A stretch of DNA of 64,000 nucleotides, from positions 1-64,000 of the forward strand of contig JBDKUO010000069.1 in NCBI GenBank assembly GCA_039679645.1, read 5' to 3'. Positions 24,949 through 35,826 of this stretch are shown in pieces. Position numbers and translations under genes: made by a program. Below the pieces are notes generated by a model that was not told the origin of the DNA, ran no database searches, and saw only the letters and a program-made list of their open reading frames with translations. The DNA comes from Armatimonadota bacterium. GTDB lineage: Bacteria; Armatimonadota; UBA5829. The number at the start of each line of letters is the position of its first letter. Position 1 is the stretch's first letter.

Positions 24949-27900
24949 CTACTCCAACTTAGGCTTCGGCGGCATGTCAAGCATATCATCATTCATAAGC
25001 TCCGTAGACGGCGTTGCCGATCTAAGTGAGCTTACGGATGACGTAGAAGACTCACCATTATAACTTGTATTCGGATCAACGATCAATGTGCAGTTTACAA
25101 AAGCCTTTATCCAGTAACCATACCAGGCTTTGAGCACATGCTCAGCGCCGCTTGTGCCGGCTTGGACCAAGACATAATCGTATGCAGATGGATCCCAACG
25201 CCAGGCGTAATTTCTGATCCAACCTGCAGCGGCTGCTTGATCAAGAGTCTTCTCAGCATTAAGATACTTGACATGGAGCTCGCTGAAGGGAATTCCAACG
25301 TCCACTTTCGGCGTTATGTCATTGCCGGATGAGTCTTTCTTCCAATTGAAGAAGATATTGCCGAATTGGTTCCATCCAGCCTTCAATGAAATATTGCACG
25401 GAACCAGCTCAGTCTCACCAGTTGTTGAGTTGACCTGAGTATTATAAGCCTGGGCAAAAACCTTGATCAACCGGTATTTCCTGCTGAAATCCAAGCCATC
25501 GCTATTGTCGGCCATCAGTAAACCGCTTTCCGCGTCCTGACTGCTGATGGACTCCTTAGCATAACTTGACTTAGGCTTGATCCATATGGCTTCACCCGGC
25601 GCAAGGCCAGGGAACGTTGTCGAACCGCCAAACCGATAATATGACCCCAATGCCGGATACCATCTAACAAGCTGCATCAGTGATGCGTTGTCATAACCAA
25701 ATATCTTGCCGGGATCGCTGCTGCCGATGATCATAGGCGGAGTTATCATATCCACCACAGGAGTGTCGGCTGCGGAATCGTCAGGGTTTGACGGATCCTT
25801 TATGGCGATGGTCCTCATCGGTCCACCAACACTGACGCTGAAATAATCGTTCACTCCATCGATGACGTCATCCGTTTCAACCTTATTCCAGCTCGACCCG
25901 CCGTCCCAGGAGGCGTTCAAATTCCATACCCCGCTGGCGCTGAGAGTAAGATTCTCACCTGTCACCAACGATGAATCAATACCACTGGGATAAGTGGGAA
26001 CACTTAGTTCACCAATCCAATAGGTGGAATCTTTGTCGGTAATCGTGACGCTTCCGACTAGAGAGACCGCTGCACCAGTAGGCTTTGTAACTTGAATCGT
26101 TACATTATTGATTGTGTCAGGCTTGCCGGTCAGAGTATTAATCGGGAACAGCATATGCCCCACAATCAACACATTTTGTCCGACAGCCGCGCTTGTTATC
26201 CCGCCGGCAGCATCGGGATCAGCCGCAGAAGCATTGACAAATCTTAGGTTCTCAAAAGACGGAACCAGAAGCACCGGTCCAACCTTCGATGCCGGCGTGG
26301 AAGCACTGTCTGTGCCGTCGGATGCCTGCACCGTATATGTATGACTGCCGATCCCCAACTTCGTTCCGACAACCGATGCCTGATACTCAACTCCGCCGGT
26401 GGCAGTATAATCAGGCGCTGTCGTAGTTGTTGAAGGTGTCCGGGCCATTGCAAATGTCTGTGAAGTAGTTAGACCTTTGTCAACAACAAGTGTAAGGCCT
26501 TCGGACTTCGATGTGCCGGAGCCAAATACCGGAGGGTCATTGTCGGCGTCGCGATAATTCGCTTTATAGACGAATGTCTGGCTTGTCTTGCCCGCAGTCG
26601 GGCTCACGGAAAAGCTGACAATTGAAGGCGCATTGTTGTAATCACGTACAACTAAACCTCCATTGTAAGTAACCGGATCGGCATACTGATATCCATCGTT
26701 CGCTTCAAACGTCACATTATATGTTCCGGGAGAAAGATATGTTCCAACAGGAAGACTGGCCGTGGAGCCGGTGAACACAGCTCCATTTGCATAAACCGGA
26801 CTGGTCTCTTTTGGAGACAGTGAAATAGTATATGTCGCAGCCGTTGATACATTTGTCAGCTTGACACTTACTCTCGGAGTAAGCGCACCCGCACCGGAGC
26901 CGTCAAGATCCTTGTATGTCACATTGAACTTGAATGTCGTCGCCTGCTGCCCGGAAGTCGGATCTATCAATGCACCCGAAAGTACCGGTTTGCAGTTCAC
27001 TGTAATAGATTTGTCATCCGACGAGTTTGCCGGATATCTTACCTTGTGGTCCGGATCGTAACCATCAGAGGCAATGAAATGATATTTCGTGCTGCCTTCC
27101 GGCAAATCGTCCGTCGTGACCTTGAACTGCACCGGAGTTTTATAGCTCGTTGGAACCGTCACAGGCTCCATTGCCAAGCCGCTTGCATCGTCGTTAAACA
27201 CAAGCTGAATATACCCGGTGACACCGTCATGGTAAGTCGGCGGATCGTTATCCGCATCGGAATATTTGACCATGAATGTCAGGTTGTCTCCAGGAAGAAA
27301 CGCAGATGTACTATCATAACTCTTATAATACGTTATATACACAGGCGGCTGTACACCTGCCTTTGGAGTGTACTCGATATACACCGACCTGGTTCCAATC
27401 GGAAGCGCCTTATCAAGTGTCAAGGTAGTCGCACCATCCACAGGAACACCAGTGAAGTAGTTTGTGCCGGTCAAGTCGGCATTATCGTAGACGCCTGCAA
27501 TGTTGTCAATCGAGCTTATTGAGTCGGGTGTGACAACCGTCAGCGATGAACCTACGGTTCCCAATTGAACCAATTCGGAAGGCACGCTGCCCAATGCAGG
27601 CGAGAGAGCTATTTCATTACTCGATGTCGGGTTGAACGTCTGAGTAGTGTCATAGTAGTTCGTATCCGAGTCAGTTGGATTTGCATTCCAGTAGACACCC
27701 AGCACTTTCTGGTTGTTCTGCACTTCCTGCAATGACCAATTGCCCATCGACGAATAGTCAAGCTTGATTTTGCTTGAAGACTCGACTGTTGCGGCCTTGA
27801 TATTCACACCGTATAAGAGTTCCGCACTGGTAAGCTCGGGAGCAACATTGCCGGTTGGCGCCGCACTGGTCACTGTAGGACCTGTTGCGGGTGTCCCATC

Positions 27901-30900
27901 AGTTGGGAACTGCGCCTTGGCTGAATAAGGCACCCAGGCCTTGCCGGCAGCCGTTTCTTCATCTATCAGCCACTGCGGCTTATCGACCCTGCTGCGCGCC
28001 GTAAACCGATAGGCATGACCCCCGATACCCAGCTTTGGTACCGTTAGCTGATAAAGAGTGCCGGACGAATATGCATTAGTGTCCTGTCTTATCATCAGCA
28101 GGCCGTTTATCGTAAATGTTGAATCCTTCTGAAGACCATCGCCGCCCTTGTCCCTGTCGCCGAGATTGTCGGTTGCAACAGTGAGCGTATTGGCCGTATT
28201 GCCTGAAATCAGATATACTCTGTATTTCAATGTGTCGCTGGTGATCTGCATAAGTTTACCTGCGAACACATTGTCCTTCCAACTGACGGGAGTACCGTCT
28301 ATGTTAGTGGCCACTATTGTGCGCATCTTATTGGAATCCAATGAGTCCGCTGCCAGGTCTGAAACCTTACCCAGCACTAAAGTATCTTTGCCGTCACCAT
28401 CCACCCACAACCGCGGAGAACCTGATACGTCCTGGCCGATATAGGCGCCGCTGCCGTTGACGTCTGTAGTCGAATCGAAGAAATACGGCACATCATTATC
28501 GGCATCCTGATATTTAACAGCAAATGTCACTGTTGTGTTCGTCGAAATCGTTGTGTCCTTGCCCGGGGTGGCGCTGCCGTCCGAAAGTGTGGGCATGGTG
28601 TTGATATACGGCCCATCGAGATTAATATACGACGGAACACTAGGATCGGTAGGTCTATTACCAAGACCGTTTTCGGTATAATAGTCATATATTGCAACAT
28701 CGGACCCATCACACGCTTCGAACCGATACTTATGGCCCTTCGGTCCAAGATCACTTGCAGTAGCAGTATATGTATAGACCGCACCATCTCTATAAGGCGG
28801 AGTGCCCGTGCCTTCATATGACATCTCATGTGCTGCGTTATCTATATACACGCGCACATAAGAAGGAGCCTGGCCATGCGCTCCATCGGTATCCTTATAT
28901 GTAACCTTATACACGAATTGCTGGGTTGCCGACTCGGATGAAATCGGTGAGACACTCCCATCATCAAGTGTCGGACGGGTATTTTCCTTCACCGTATCCG
29001 GCATCTTTGTGCCGAAAAGATAGGTAGCGCTTACCGTGCCCGCAGGCTCACTGCCCGGAAGGAACTCTATGATCCGATTCCAGCGGTCTATCTGATAATC
29101 GCCTAACTGGTAATAACGCGCCCACATCGCATTGGTGCCGGAAGGTGCAAAATATGTAAGCTCCAGGTGCGACGGGTTGTTAACGCTTGTCGATCTGAAC
29201 GGCTCAAAATAGCTGCTGCTGTCGGCGGCGTAAGTCCAAACACCTAATACTCCCGCAGTCGGATCACCGTCATTATCAATGCCGTCATTTCCTTTGATAT
29301 GGACCTTATTACCGCCTGCATCCTGCTCTTGCCATCCATCGGGTGAGAAATGCGTCGTGCCCTGGGTCCAGTTGTACACGTCATTTATTTCACCCGGATT
29401 GTCAACAATCAACTCTCTCTTTTGAGCTGCCCCTTTGGTTGTATGCGTAAACCGAGTGTCGGAATACTTTATGAACACCGTCTGCCCGGCAGTCGGAAGG
29501 GTATCGGTAAGCCATATTAGTGAGTCGCCTGTATTGAACAGTGTACGGGTGTAGTAAATATATACTTTGGACCCAAGAGGCTGCGGCATGCTCTCGGGAA
29601 GTTTGATCTTGCCGTTCTTTTCAAGTGTGAGACCGGAATTGGCAATCAGATACATGTTGCCGAGACTGTCAGTTCCATAGACAGCAGTAACGCTCTTTAT
29701 CAATCTGGGAGAGTCCGGTATTACCGTAATGCCGGTCCTGGCAACCTGATCGTATACCTCCGATGGGTCTATTGTTCCCACCATAGCTTTATCAACACTG
29801 TTCGGAACAGGTATAGACGCTGTCGGATCATAATATGAAGCGCTTGGATCGTTGACGTCTTTCAGTGTAGTATATACACCCTCGACACTGGCAATAACTG
29901 AAGGATCTTCAGGCTTCACGTGTATAGTCGACGCCTTTCCATCGGAGTTGACGGCGGTTCCCATCATAATGGAGTAGCGTTCATCTCCGTCAGCCTTTCT
30001 TTGCCAACCGTTCTTCATTTCATCAACAAGCTTAAGGCTGTCATTATCATATACCTGAGCATCTGAAATAAGTGTTGCCGAGCTGGATGTACCCTGCAGC
30101 AGAGGACCGACTACAGGAGCCTCAGGCACATATTTCAACCATACTGATGTCGGCTTTTCCGTGAAGTTCCTTGTCAGAATAACCGTGTCATCACCGGTTT
30201 TATAAACCGGACCCGCCTGGCTCGGTTCATAATAGTTTTGGCCGGTAAGATCCTCTGTGAGGTATACGCCCTGCAAATCGAGTATATTATCGGGATCACT
30301 GGGTCTGACTCGAGCTAAAGGATACACAGAATCAGCAGTCCCTTTTTGCGCGATCACAGGCTCGAACGCATAGCGCAGACTACCCTTAGGTGTCAGCTTT
30401 TCTCCTTCAATGCAGCTTGCGGCATTGGACCGGAGCGCGGCATTAGAAGAAGACCTGTATGTAGCCCATTCATAACCGTCCTGGAAAAGGAATGCATAGT
30501 AGTACTGCTTTTCCTGGTCATACTCATTTTGGATACCATTGAGCCTGGTCTGATAATAGAACAGCACTCCATCATTATAGGTTGTATCGCCGGTATCACT
30601 TTGAAGCATGTCGTGGCCTTCATCCCAAAGGACTGTTTTTCCATCAGGTTGAAGCAGACCAATAAAGACCTTTTTAACGGCTGGCGGGTCGTTGTCCAAG
30701 TCGGCATAGGTCGCGCTGAATGTCCACTTTGTCGCTCCGTTGCTTGTTCCATCTGCAGATTCGACACTGCCGCTATATAGAGTCGGAGCGTTATTATCCG
30801 TTACCGTGAGGTTGGACATCCAACTCGTCGTGACCGTTTGACCTTCCAAGGTGTCATCAGTTCCAACCTGGCGGCCCCAGTCGTCTACAAACTGGAACTT

Positions 30901-33585
30901 ATAGCTGCGTGTACCCTTCTCAAGTTCGGAGCTGGACATATTATAATAGTAGTAAACGCCCTCTTTGTATTTTGCAGAGTTGTCCGCAGACGAACTAAAG
31001 ACTACCTCGGGCAGCATATTACATACTCTTTGTGTGCCCTTGGAGTCAGTTTGAATAATCAGTCTGGCTGCATATGGCCTCTGCCCGTCAGGGTCCGAAT
31101 ATTTGACCCGGAACTTGAACATCTGACCCCGCTTGCCGCTTGTCGGTGAAACAGAATCGCTGCCTACAGTCAACACAGGAGCATTATTCACATATGGACC
31201 CGGCACAAAGTCATTGTTGTCGTAGTCCGGATTTAAGATTTTCTGACCCGCATTATTGGGATCATCGATAAAGTAATCATCCGATTTGTTTGCGGTTGGT
31301 ACCCACCAGTCATCCCATGTCCTACCAAGATAATCATAATGATCAGGGCGCCGAGGCCAAACAATTTTTTGACTTCCATCACTTGCTTCAAAGAGATAGT
31401 GATAAGGGCCGGGTGTGGTAAAGTTCTTTGTCGCTATATACCATACACCATCGGTATAGTCGAAATCCGACGGGTCTTCTTTCTCCATCGTAATACTCAT
31501 CGGATAACTGCTGCTTCCAAGGAGATAAGCATCAGTCGAAAGAGAGCCGCGGCTGCTTGTATTGCCGATCAAAACTCGCACATACATCGGCCCCTTGCCG
31601 TCTTTCGACTTATACATGATACGAAAAGTGCATTGGGAACTGGTAGTCGCGCCGGCTGTCTCCGCACGGCGCGCAGTGATATCTCTACTATATGATGTGT
31701 CCTTATATGTTCCAGGCATAAGTGGGTTCATTGCGCGCTTAAATGAACCGTCCATAAGCAGGGTGCCGTAGTAGCGCCCGCCGCCGTATTTTGTTAAATC
31801 ACTGTAGCCGACAATATCGTCATCCCAGAGCGGGACAGTCAGCGCTCCTCCGACAACCGGATGCTGAGTAGAAGGATACTCATAAGTTGAGCCGAATTTG
31901 CCGGGGACAAATACAGGGCGATCAACAAAAATCGTCGAGTCGAACGCATACCTGTTGTCCGTGCTGTAACTGCGATGCGCAGGGCGGCTTATGTCCGAAT
32001 TGCCCGTTACAGCACGCGCATTCATAGGATCCAAGGCATTGTTGTTTGCATGACCCGGAATAGAGGTAAAATCTGGAGGACAGGAATATGTCAACCCATG
32101 ATCATTGCGCCCCCAGGGAATATAGCCCCAGAGAGAATCGGTCGCATCGGATGGGACTTTAGCCCAGTCTATTGCGCTGCAGACAGTGTTGAGTTGTGTC
32201 GTATGTCTATAATCCGTATAGCCGATCGGTATGTTCCATATATAACCCGGATTAGGTGTTACACCCCACTCCGCAGGGTCCGGCTGCATTTCCAGTACAA
32301 AGTTAGGCACATCGGGGGTGTGATTCAGCGTATCCAAATCAGGCTCATTCCAAGTATACCTAAGCCAGTCGTCACTGCACGCAAAGAAATAGTTAAAAGT
32401 GCCTACAGGCAGCGCATTGTATGCCCAGCAGGTATAGGCAGGGAAATATTTATAGTTATATTCATATAAAAACGGCTCCGCCATACCGTCATTGGGCTGC
32501 AAACGAGCCATAAATACAACGCCGTCGCTATAACTCTGCGCGGTCCAGGCTGCGTTATGCTCTATGCCAGTCTCCGGCATCATCGGTATGAGGCGGTAGT
32601 CGCCTATCCCAAAGACATCGAGATAGAGCGCGACTCCGTAATCGGCGACTTCCATATAATTGTCAGGTGAATAATTGTTGCTGTGCCACCACGGCATAGG
32701 CGGCAGGCCGTCTCTATTGCGGTATTTGACCCGAAAGACATAGTCATGGCTTGCGGAACCATCATCGCCGGTAACTCCACTGCCGTCATTGCTCGGCTCG
32801 ACAGTAAGCGGATCAGGATCATCAGCGCCACCCGCGCTCAAAAAATCACGGTCTCCCTGGCATCCCGAGTAGTCGATCATCTCGGGAACTAGTTGTCCGG
32901 CAGAGTTGTATTGGTAATTCGGTCGGCTGTCGCTGATGGTGACATCCACAGAATCCTCTGTACGTGTATCTTTCCAGTTCCCATCTTTGTCGCAATACCA
33001 CATAAACGCTGTTACTTTCCAGGTACGTGCGGGACCATTACCCCAGGAAATCAGTGTGGGAGCCTCCCACATTGGAGCGAGACTACTATATAGATATTGA
33101 GAATTTTCATTGTAAACAGGCCGATAATAAGCATCCCAAAGCAGATTGTTATGATCAGAATAAGTGGGATACCAGGAAGATGGTTTGGTTACATCAGGAC
33201 TCGTTAAACAGATATCCGGATTCTGGTAGGGACTCGACATGTTCAATCCGGAACTCACGGTGACCACATAACGCGCGCCCGTGCCGTCGGCTGGAGCATG
33301 GTCATAGTAATACATTGGAATGCCGCCGAGAAGCGAATTCGCATATCCGATGCCGGTCAACACAACAAGACCGGGTATATCCGCTTTCTGATATTTTACC
33401 GCGTTAGGATAAGTGCCACCAGGATCTTTCCACGTGGCTATAAACGTATATACAGAATTGGACGTGGCATGCACCGGGGTCACCTTCAGCGAAAGGGACT
33501 GCGCGCCGACATTTGAAAGCGCCAACAACCCAAATGCGGCTATTATTATCATTAGTGCGAAAGCACGTTTCCAAATATTACTCAT
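24949..33585 (-). CDS. Giant exported repeat protein with a shared C-terminal domain
   Basis: 2878 residues from ATG 33585, chosen because GGAAGGAAAA precedes it; the longer frame starts at a TTG overlapping that site. A signal peptide (FALMIIIAAFGLLALSNVGA) leads an ectodomain with two repeat families. Family 1, about 110 residues, has the core SVSPTxGxxxxxFxFxVxYxD followed by xDxDPP-like acidic turns (near residues 270, 800, 930, 1535, 1660, 2090, 2195, 2315). Family 2, about 70 residues, carries GVYxxxDLTGxNYY and ends VYIEYTP-like (near 1100, 1260, 1990, 2060). The last 230 residues are a tandem beta-module with PGEAIWIKP and then GWNQFGNIF and GYWIKAF, shared with the next two genes upstream. 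Role: large surface or matrix protein; function unknown. Confidence 0.75.
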   Translation of the reverse strand: MSNIWKRAFALMIIIAAFGLLALSNVGAQSLSLKVTPVHATSNSVYTFIATWKDPGGTYPNAVKYQKADIPGLVVLTGIGYANSLLGGIPMYYYDHAPADGTGARYVVTVSSGLNMSSPYQNPDICLTSPDVTKPSSWYPTYSDHNNLLWDAYYRPVYNENSQYLYSSLAPMWEAPTLISWGNGPARTWKVTAFMWYCDKDGNWKDTRTEDSVDVTISDSRPNYQYNSAGQLVPEMIDYSGCQGDRDFLSAGGADDPDPLTVEPSNDGSGVTGDDGSASHDYVFRVKYRNRDGLPPMPWWHSNNYSPDNYMEVADYGVALYLDVFGIGDYRLIPMMPETGIEHNAAWTAQSYSDGVVFMARLQPNDGMAEPFLYEYNYKYFPAYTCWAYNALPVGTFNYFFACSDDWLRYTWNEPDLDTLNHTPDVPNFVLEMQPDPAEWGVTPNPGYIWNIPIGYTDYRHTTQLNTVCSAIDWAKVPSDATDSLWGYIPWGRNDHGLTYSCPPDFTSIPGHANNNALDPMNARAVTGNSDISRPAHRSYSTDNRYAFDSTIFVDRPVFVPGKFGSTYEYPSTQHPVVGGALTVPLWDDDIVGYSDLTKYGGGRYYGTLLMDGSFKRAMNPLMPGTYKDTSYSRDITARRAETAGATTSSQCTFRIMYKSKDGKGPMYVRVLIGNTSSRGSLSTDAYLLGSSSYPMSITMEKEDPSDFDYTDGVWYIATKNFTTPGPYHYLFEASDGSQKIVWPRRPDHYDYLGRTWDDWWVPTANKSDDYFIDDPNNAGQKILNPDYDNNDFVPGPYVNNAPVLTVGSDSVSPTSGKRGQMFKFRVKYSDPDGQRPYAARLIIQTDSKGTQRVCNMLPEVVFSSSADNSAKYKEGVYYYYNMSSSELEKGTRSYKFQFVDDWGRQVGTDDTLEGQTVTTSWMSNLTVTDNNAPTLYSGSVESADGTSNGATKWTFSATYADLDNDPPAVKKVFIGLLQPDGKTVLWDEGHDMLQSDTGDTTYNDGVLFYYQTRLNGIQNEYDQEKQYYYAFLFQDGYEWATYRSSSNAALRSNAASCIEGEKLTPKGSLRYAFEPVIAQKGTADSVYPLARVRPSDPDNILDLQGVYLTEDLTGQNYYEPSQAGPVYKTGDDTVILTRNFTEKPTSVWLKYVPEAPVVGPLLQGTSSSATLISDAQVYDNDSLKLVDEMKNGWQRKADGDERYSIMMGTAVNSDGKASTIHVKPEDPSVIASVEGVYTTLKDVNDPSASYYDPTASIPVPNSVDKAMVGTIDPSEVYDQVARTGITVIPDSPRLIKSVTAVYGTDSLGNMYLIANSGLTLEKNGKIKLPESMPQPLGSKVYIYYTRTLFNTGDSLIWLTDTLPTAGQTVFIKYSDTRFTHTTKGAAQKRELIVDNPGEINDVYNWTQGTTHFSPDGWQEQDAGGNKVHIKGNDGIDNDGDPTAGVLGVWTYAADSSSYFEPFRSTSVNNPSHLELTYFAPSGTNAMWARYYQLGDYQIDRWNRIIEFLPGSEPAGTVSATYLFGTKMPDTVKENTRPTLDDGSVSPISSESATQQFVYKVTYKDTDGAHGQAPSYVRVYIDNAAHEMSYEGTGTPPYRDGAVYTYTATASDLGPKGHKYRFEACDGSDVAIYDYYTENGLGNRPTDPSVPSYINLDGPYINTMPTLSDGSATPGKDTTISTNTTVTFAVKYQDADNDVPYFFDSTTDVNGSGAYIGQDVSGSPRLWVDGDGKDTLVLGKVSDLAADSLDSNKMRTIVATNIDGTPVSWKDNVFAGKLMQITSDTLKYRVYLISGNTANTLTVATDNLGDRDKGGDGLQKDSTFTINGLLMIRQDTNAYSSGTLYQLTVPKLGIGGHAYRFTARSRVDKPQWLIDEETAAGKAWVPYSAKAQFPTDGTPATGPTVTSAAPTGNVAPELTSAELLYGVNIKAATVESSSKIKLDYSSMGNWSLQEVQNNQKVLGVYWNANPTDSDTNYYDTTQTFNPTSSNEIALSPALGSVPSELVQLGTVGSSLTVVTPDSISSIDNIAGVYDNADLTGTNYFTGVPVDGATTLTLDKALPIGTRSVYIEYTPKAGVQPPVYITYYKSYDSTSAFLPGDNLTFMVKYSDADNDPPTYHDGVTGYIQLVFNDDASGLAMEPVTVPTSYKTPVQFKVTTDDLPEGSTKYHFIASDGYDPDHKVRYPANSSDDKSITVNCKPVLSGALIDPTSGQQATTFKFNVTYKDLDGSGAGALTPRVSVKLTNVSTAATYTISLSPKETSPVYANGAVFTGSTASLPVGTYLSPGTYNVTFEANDGYQYADPVTYNGGLVVRDYNNAPSIVSFSVSPTAGKTSQTFVYKANYRDADNDPPVFGSGTSKSEGLTLVVDKGLTTSQTFAMARTPSTTTTAPDYTATGGVEYQASVVGTKLGIGSHTYTVQASDGTDSASTPASKVGPVLLVPSFENLRFVNASAADPDAAGGITSAAVGQNVLIVGHMLFPINTLTGKPDTINNVTIQVTKPTGAAVSLVGSVTITDKDSTYWIGELSVPTYPSGIDSSLVTGENLTLSASGVWNLNASWDGGSSWNKVETDDVIDGVNDYFSVSVGGPMRTIAIKDPSNPDDSAADTPVVDMITPPMIIGSSDPGKIFGYDNASLMQLVRWYPALGSYYRFGGSTTFPGLAPGEAIWIKPKSSYAKESISSQDAESGLLMADNSDGLDFSRKYRLIKVFAQAYNTQVNSTTGETELVPCNISLKAGWNQFGNIFFNWKKDSSGNDITPKVDVGIPFSELHVKYLNAEKTLDQAAAAGWIRNYAWRWDPSAYDYVLVQAGTSGAEHVLKAWYGYWIKAFVNCTLIVDPNTSYNGESSTSSVSSLRSATPSTELMNDDMLDMPPKPKLE

Positions 33586-33621
33586 CTGCGGTTTTCCTTC
33601 CAAACTCCATCCATCATTTCA

Positions 33622-33650
33622 TCAATATCAGCGTCGGCTGATGGTATCAA
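33622..33650 (-). promoter_or_regulatory. Possible promoter of the giant-protein gene
   Basis: TTGATA (33645-33650) and TATTGA (33622-33627) on the minus strand have a 17-base spacer. The -10 match is poor. It sits between the start codon and the second 99-bp element. Confidence 0.4.
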
Positions 33651-33655
33651 GCATT

Positions 33656-33754
33656 ACTAAGTAATTCACGGTAAGTCGCTTGCATAAAGCTATAATTTTC
33701 ACACCGCTAAGACCACAAGCAATCGTGCAATTTACTATGCGTAAATTGCTTAGT
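33656..33754 (-). repeat. 99-bp dispersed element, copy 2, providing a stop codon
   Basis: Reverse-complement match to 6018-6116, same length. In the sense of the gene at 33750-35777 it begins ACTAAGCAATTTACG and bases 3-5 form that gene's TAA. The hairpin GCAATTTAC-GCATA-GTAAATTGC follows the stop, as in copy 1. Position and orientation relative to the upstream gene are the same in both copies. Confidence 0.8.
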
Positions 33755-35777
33755 ATCCGCCATTCAATGACGTAACACCCGAATCAGGAAATACAGCCGG
33801 TCTAAAGACCAGCGTGACCGGAGTCTTCGCACGGACCCAATACCCCTTCCAAGGCACCAGCATTTCATCATTGGCGCTTAGTGTCTCATAGGAGGATGTG
33901 TCGGGATTCCATCCATATATGGTTTTGCTGATCCATCCCTTTTTAGCTGCGTTCTCAAACGAATAGGTCGTATTTGTCGTCTTGTTGTATACCATTAACT
34001 GCCCGATATACACTGGATAGACGAATGGATTGCCGACCATGTTCCAGCCCGACGCAAGCTCTATGTCCTGCTCTTTGTACTGCTTGCCGTAATATTCACC
34101 AACAATGGCTGCGTCATCGGCAAGCGTGTATGTCTTCCGACCACCTTTACCCAAGCTGTAGACATTCACCCAGAATGCCTTGCCGGGCTCCAGTCGAGAC
34201 AGGGTTACATACTCCTTCGCATCGATATCATAACTTACAGCCTTGTATCCAGACGTCATCGCGAAGGCATGCTCGAATGTTGGATAATTAAACTCAAACG
34301 GAACACTGACCATCTGATATCCATAGCGGAGCACAGTCCTCTTTGCAGCAGGAACCATAATCGTATGAGTGACTGTCTGACTCCAGCCGTTCTTATCACT
34401 AAAAATAACGTAATACTCAAGTTCACCGCAGCTTTCGCCGGTCGGCTTGACTTTCCAAGTCACCGGGCTTGACTCCGAATTTGTCGGCACGTCTCCAATT
34501 TCCTGCTTCGCGGTTGAATCTGAAGTGAGCGCGAGGCCCTTTGGCAGATATAAATACGCAGAGACCTCTTTCAAATTATACGGACCGGAGTCCATAGTAG
34601 TGTTATAAACATACGCGCTGATCGTGAACGGGTCCGGAGTAATATCGACAAGGTTTGTGTCGGGATTGGTACTGTTGAATTTGAGGGACTTCGGTGCTTG
34701 AACAGCCGCGGTCACACTGTCTCGAACAACTTTAGTCCCAGATTTACTTGTCCATTTTTCAGATGCGGCACCAATACCATAATAGGTAACATATGTCCGT
34801 GAGGCCCCCGCAGCGAGAGCCTTTTGCTTCCATTCCATCAGGCAGCAAGGAGCATCCACCGCTTCCAGAGGATCCGGTATATAATCATCCGGCAGCCAGG
34901 TGCTTGTCATTATAAGTCCACCGGGCTCCCATTCGCCCCAAGCAAAATAGTCGGGGATAGTGCAATCCTGCTCACCAAGAGTATATCTGTTCACTCTCGC
35001 AGGATCGTCCACACTTTCGTAAACTTCAACCTTATCGGGCACCTTTGTCCCTGAAAAGAGGGTTCCTGGAAACGAATCGGACACACCGTTGGCACGCGTC
35101 ATTCCTATGCCTGAAATAAACGGATATCCGTGAGAAGAGCCTGTGTTGACTACAGGAATACTAAACATCCCCAAGCCTATGGACTGTGTAGTAGTAGCCT
35201 TGTTGGTAACAGTCAACGCATAACGCACCTGGTCGCGCACAAGACTTATATTGATTTTGAGCGCTACAGGCGTCTTACCTGCTGTCGTCCACTCTCCCTC
35301 GAGATATGGACCGCCGGGTCCGAGTGTGGTGCCGACAATCGGCGCATCATACTTTGTAGGCGTCGTTGACCAGGCGCCGCTGCCGTCCGATCCCGCACCG
35401 ATCATGACAGGCTCATTGTCACCAACCTTGACCTTCCAGTTGCCCAAAGGACCAAACGTGTAAGGCGCCCAAGGAGTCATCTGCACGTTGTCGTCGGCAG
35501 TAGTCTCAGGATCGCCCTTAGCGGACATTACCGAATACCGGCCTGCTACATCATATGTGGTTGAATCTCCGTCTGCCTCGACCAGTGTAACCGTGCCGTC
35601 AATACCCAGGTAAGCTTCGATATAGTCATTTGAAAGCGGCATAACCCAGTAATCATCCGAGAACTTTATCTCGACAATTGTATTATCTGTGTTATCTGCC
35701 CAAGCAAAGGACCACAATCCCATAAAAACCATCAGCACAAACAAGATTACAGAAATCATTGTTCTGGTATTATTCAT
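33750..35777 (-). CDS. Exported protein with a shared C-terminal beta-module
   Basis: 675 residues, not recognised as an enzyme. A signal peptide (MISVILFVLMVFMGLWSFAWA) precedes a beta-rich region (residues 30-330; TPVALKINISLVRDQVRYALTV cut here to the idea of a sandwich). It has few motifs beyond YWVMPLSNDYIEAYLGIDG. Residues 360-470 look Ig/CARDB-like (SAYVYNTTMDSGPYNLKEV). The last 190 residues are the tandem module shared with its neighbours: YQMVSVPFEF and LEPGKAFWVN, then LASGWNMVGNPF, AAKKGWISKT and WKGYWVRAKT. AGGAGAT precedes the ATG. It lies 50 bases after the protease gene and ends in a 99-bp repeat that provides its stop. Confidence 0.65.
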   Translation of the reverse strand: MNNTRTMISVILFVLMVFMGLWSFAWADNTDNTIVEIKFSDDYWVMPLSNDYIEAYLGIDGTVTLVEADGDSTTYDVAGRYSVMSAKGDPETTADDNVQMTPWAPYTFGPLGNWKVKVGDNEPVMIGAGSDGSGAWSTTPTKYDAPIVGTTLGPGGPYLEGEWTTAGKTPVALKINISLVRDQVRYALTVTNKATTTQSIGLGMFSIPVVNTGSSHGYPFISGIGMTRANGVSDSFPGTLFSGTKVPDKVEVYESVDDPARVNRYTLGEQDCTIPDYFAWGEWEPGGLIMTSTWLPDDYIPDPLEAVDAPCCLMEWKQKALAAGASRTYVTYYGIGAASEKWTSKSGTKVVRDSVTAAVQAPKSLKFNSTNPDTNLVDITPDPFTISAYVYNTTMDSGPYNLKEVSAYLYLPKGLALTSDSTAKQEIGDVPTNSESSPVTWKVKPTGESCGELEYYVIFSDKNGWSQTVTHTIMVPAAKRTVLRYGYQMVSVPFEFNYPTFEHAFAMTSGYKAVSYDIDAKEYVTLSRLEPGKAFWVNVYSLGKGGRKTYTLADDAAIVGEYYGKQYKEQDIELASGWNMVGNPFVYPVYIGQLMVYNKTTNTTYSFENAAKKGWISKTIYGWNPDTSSYETLSANDEMLVPWKGYWVRAKTPVTLVFRPAVFPDSGVTSLNGGY

Positions 35778-35826
35778 CTTACAATATCTCCTAACGTCCT
35801 CAGCAACAGTCTGTCACATTGCGAAT

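Noticed and set aside
30346-30780. Several plus-strand frames opposite the giant protein gene
   Set aside because: All lie antisense to the long coding frame, with no ribosome-binding sites and no motif.
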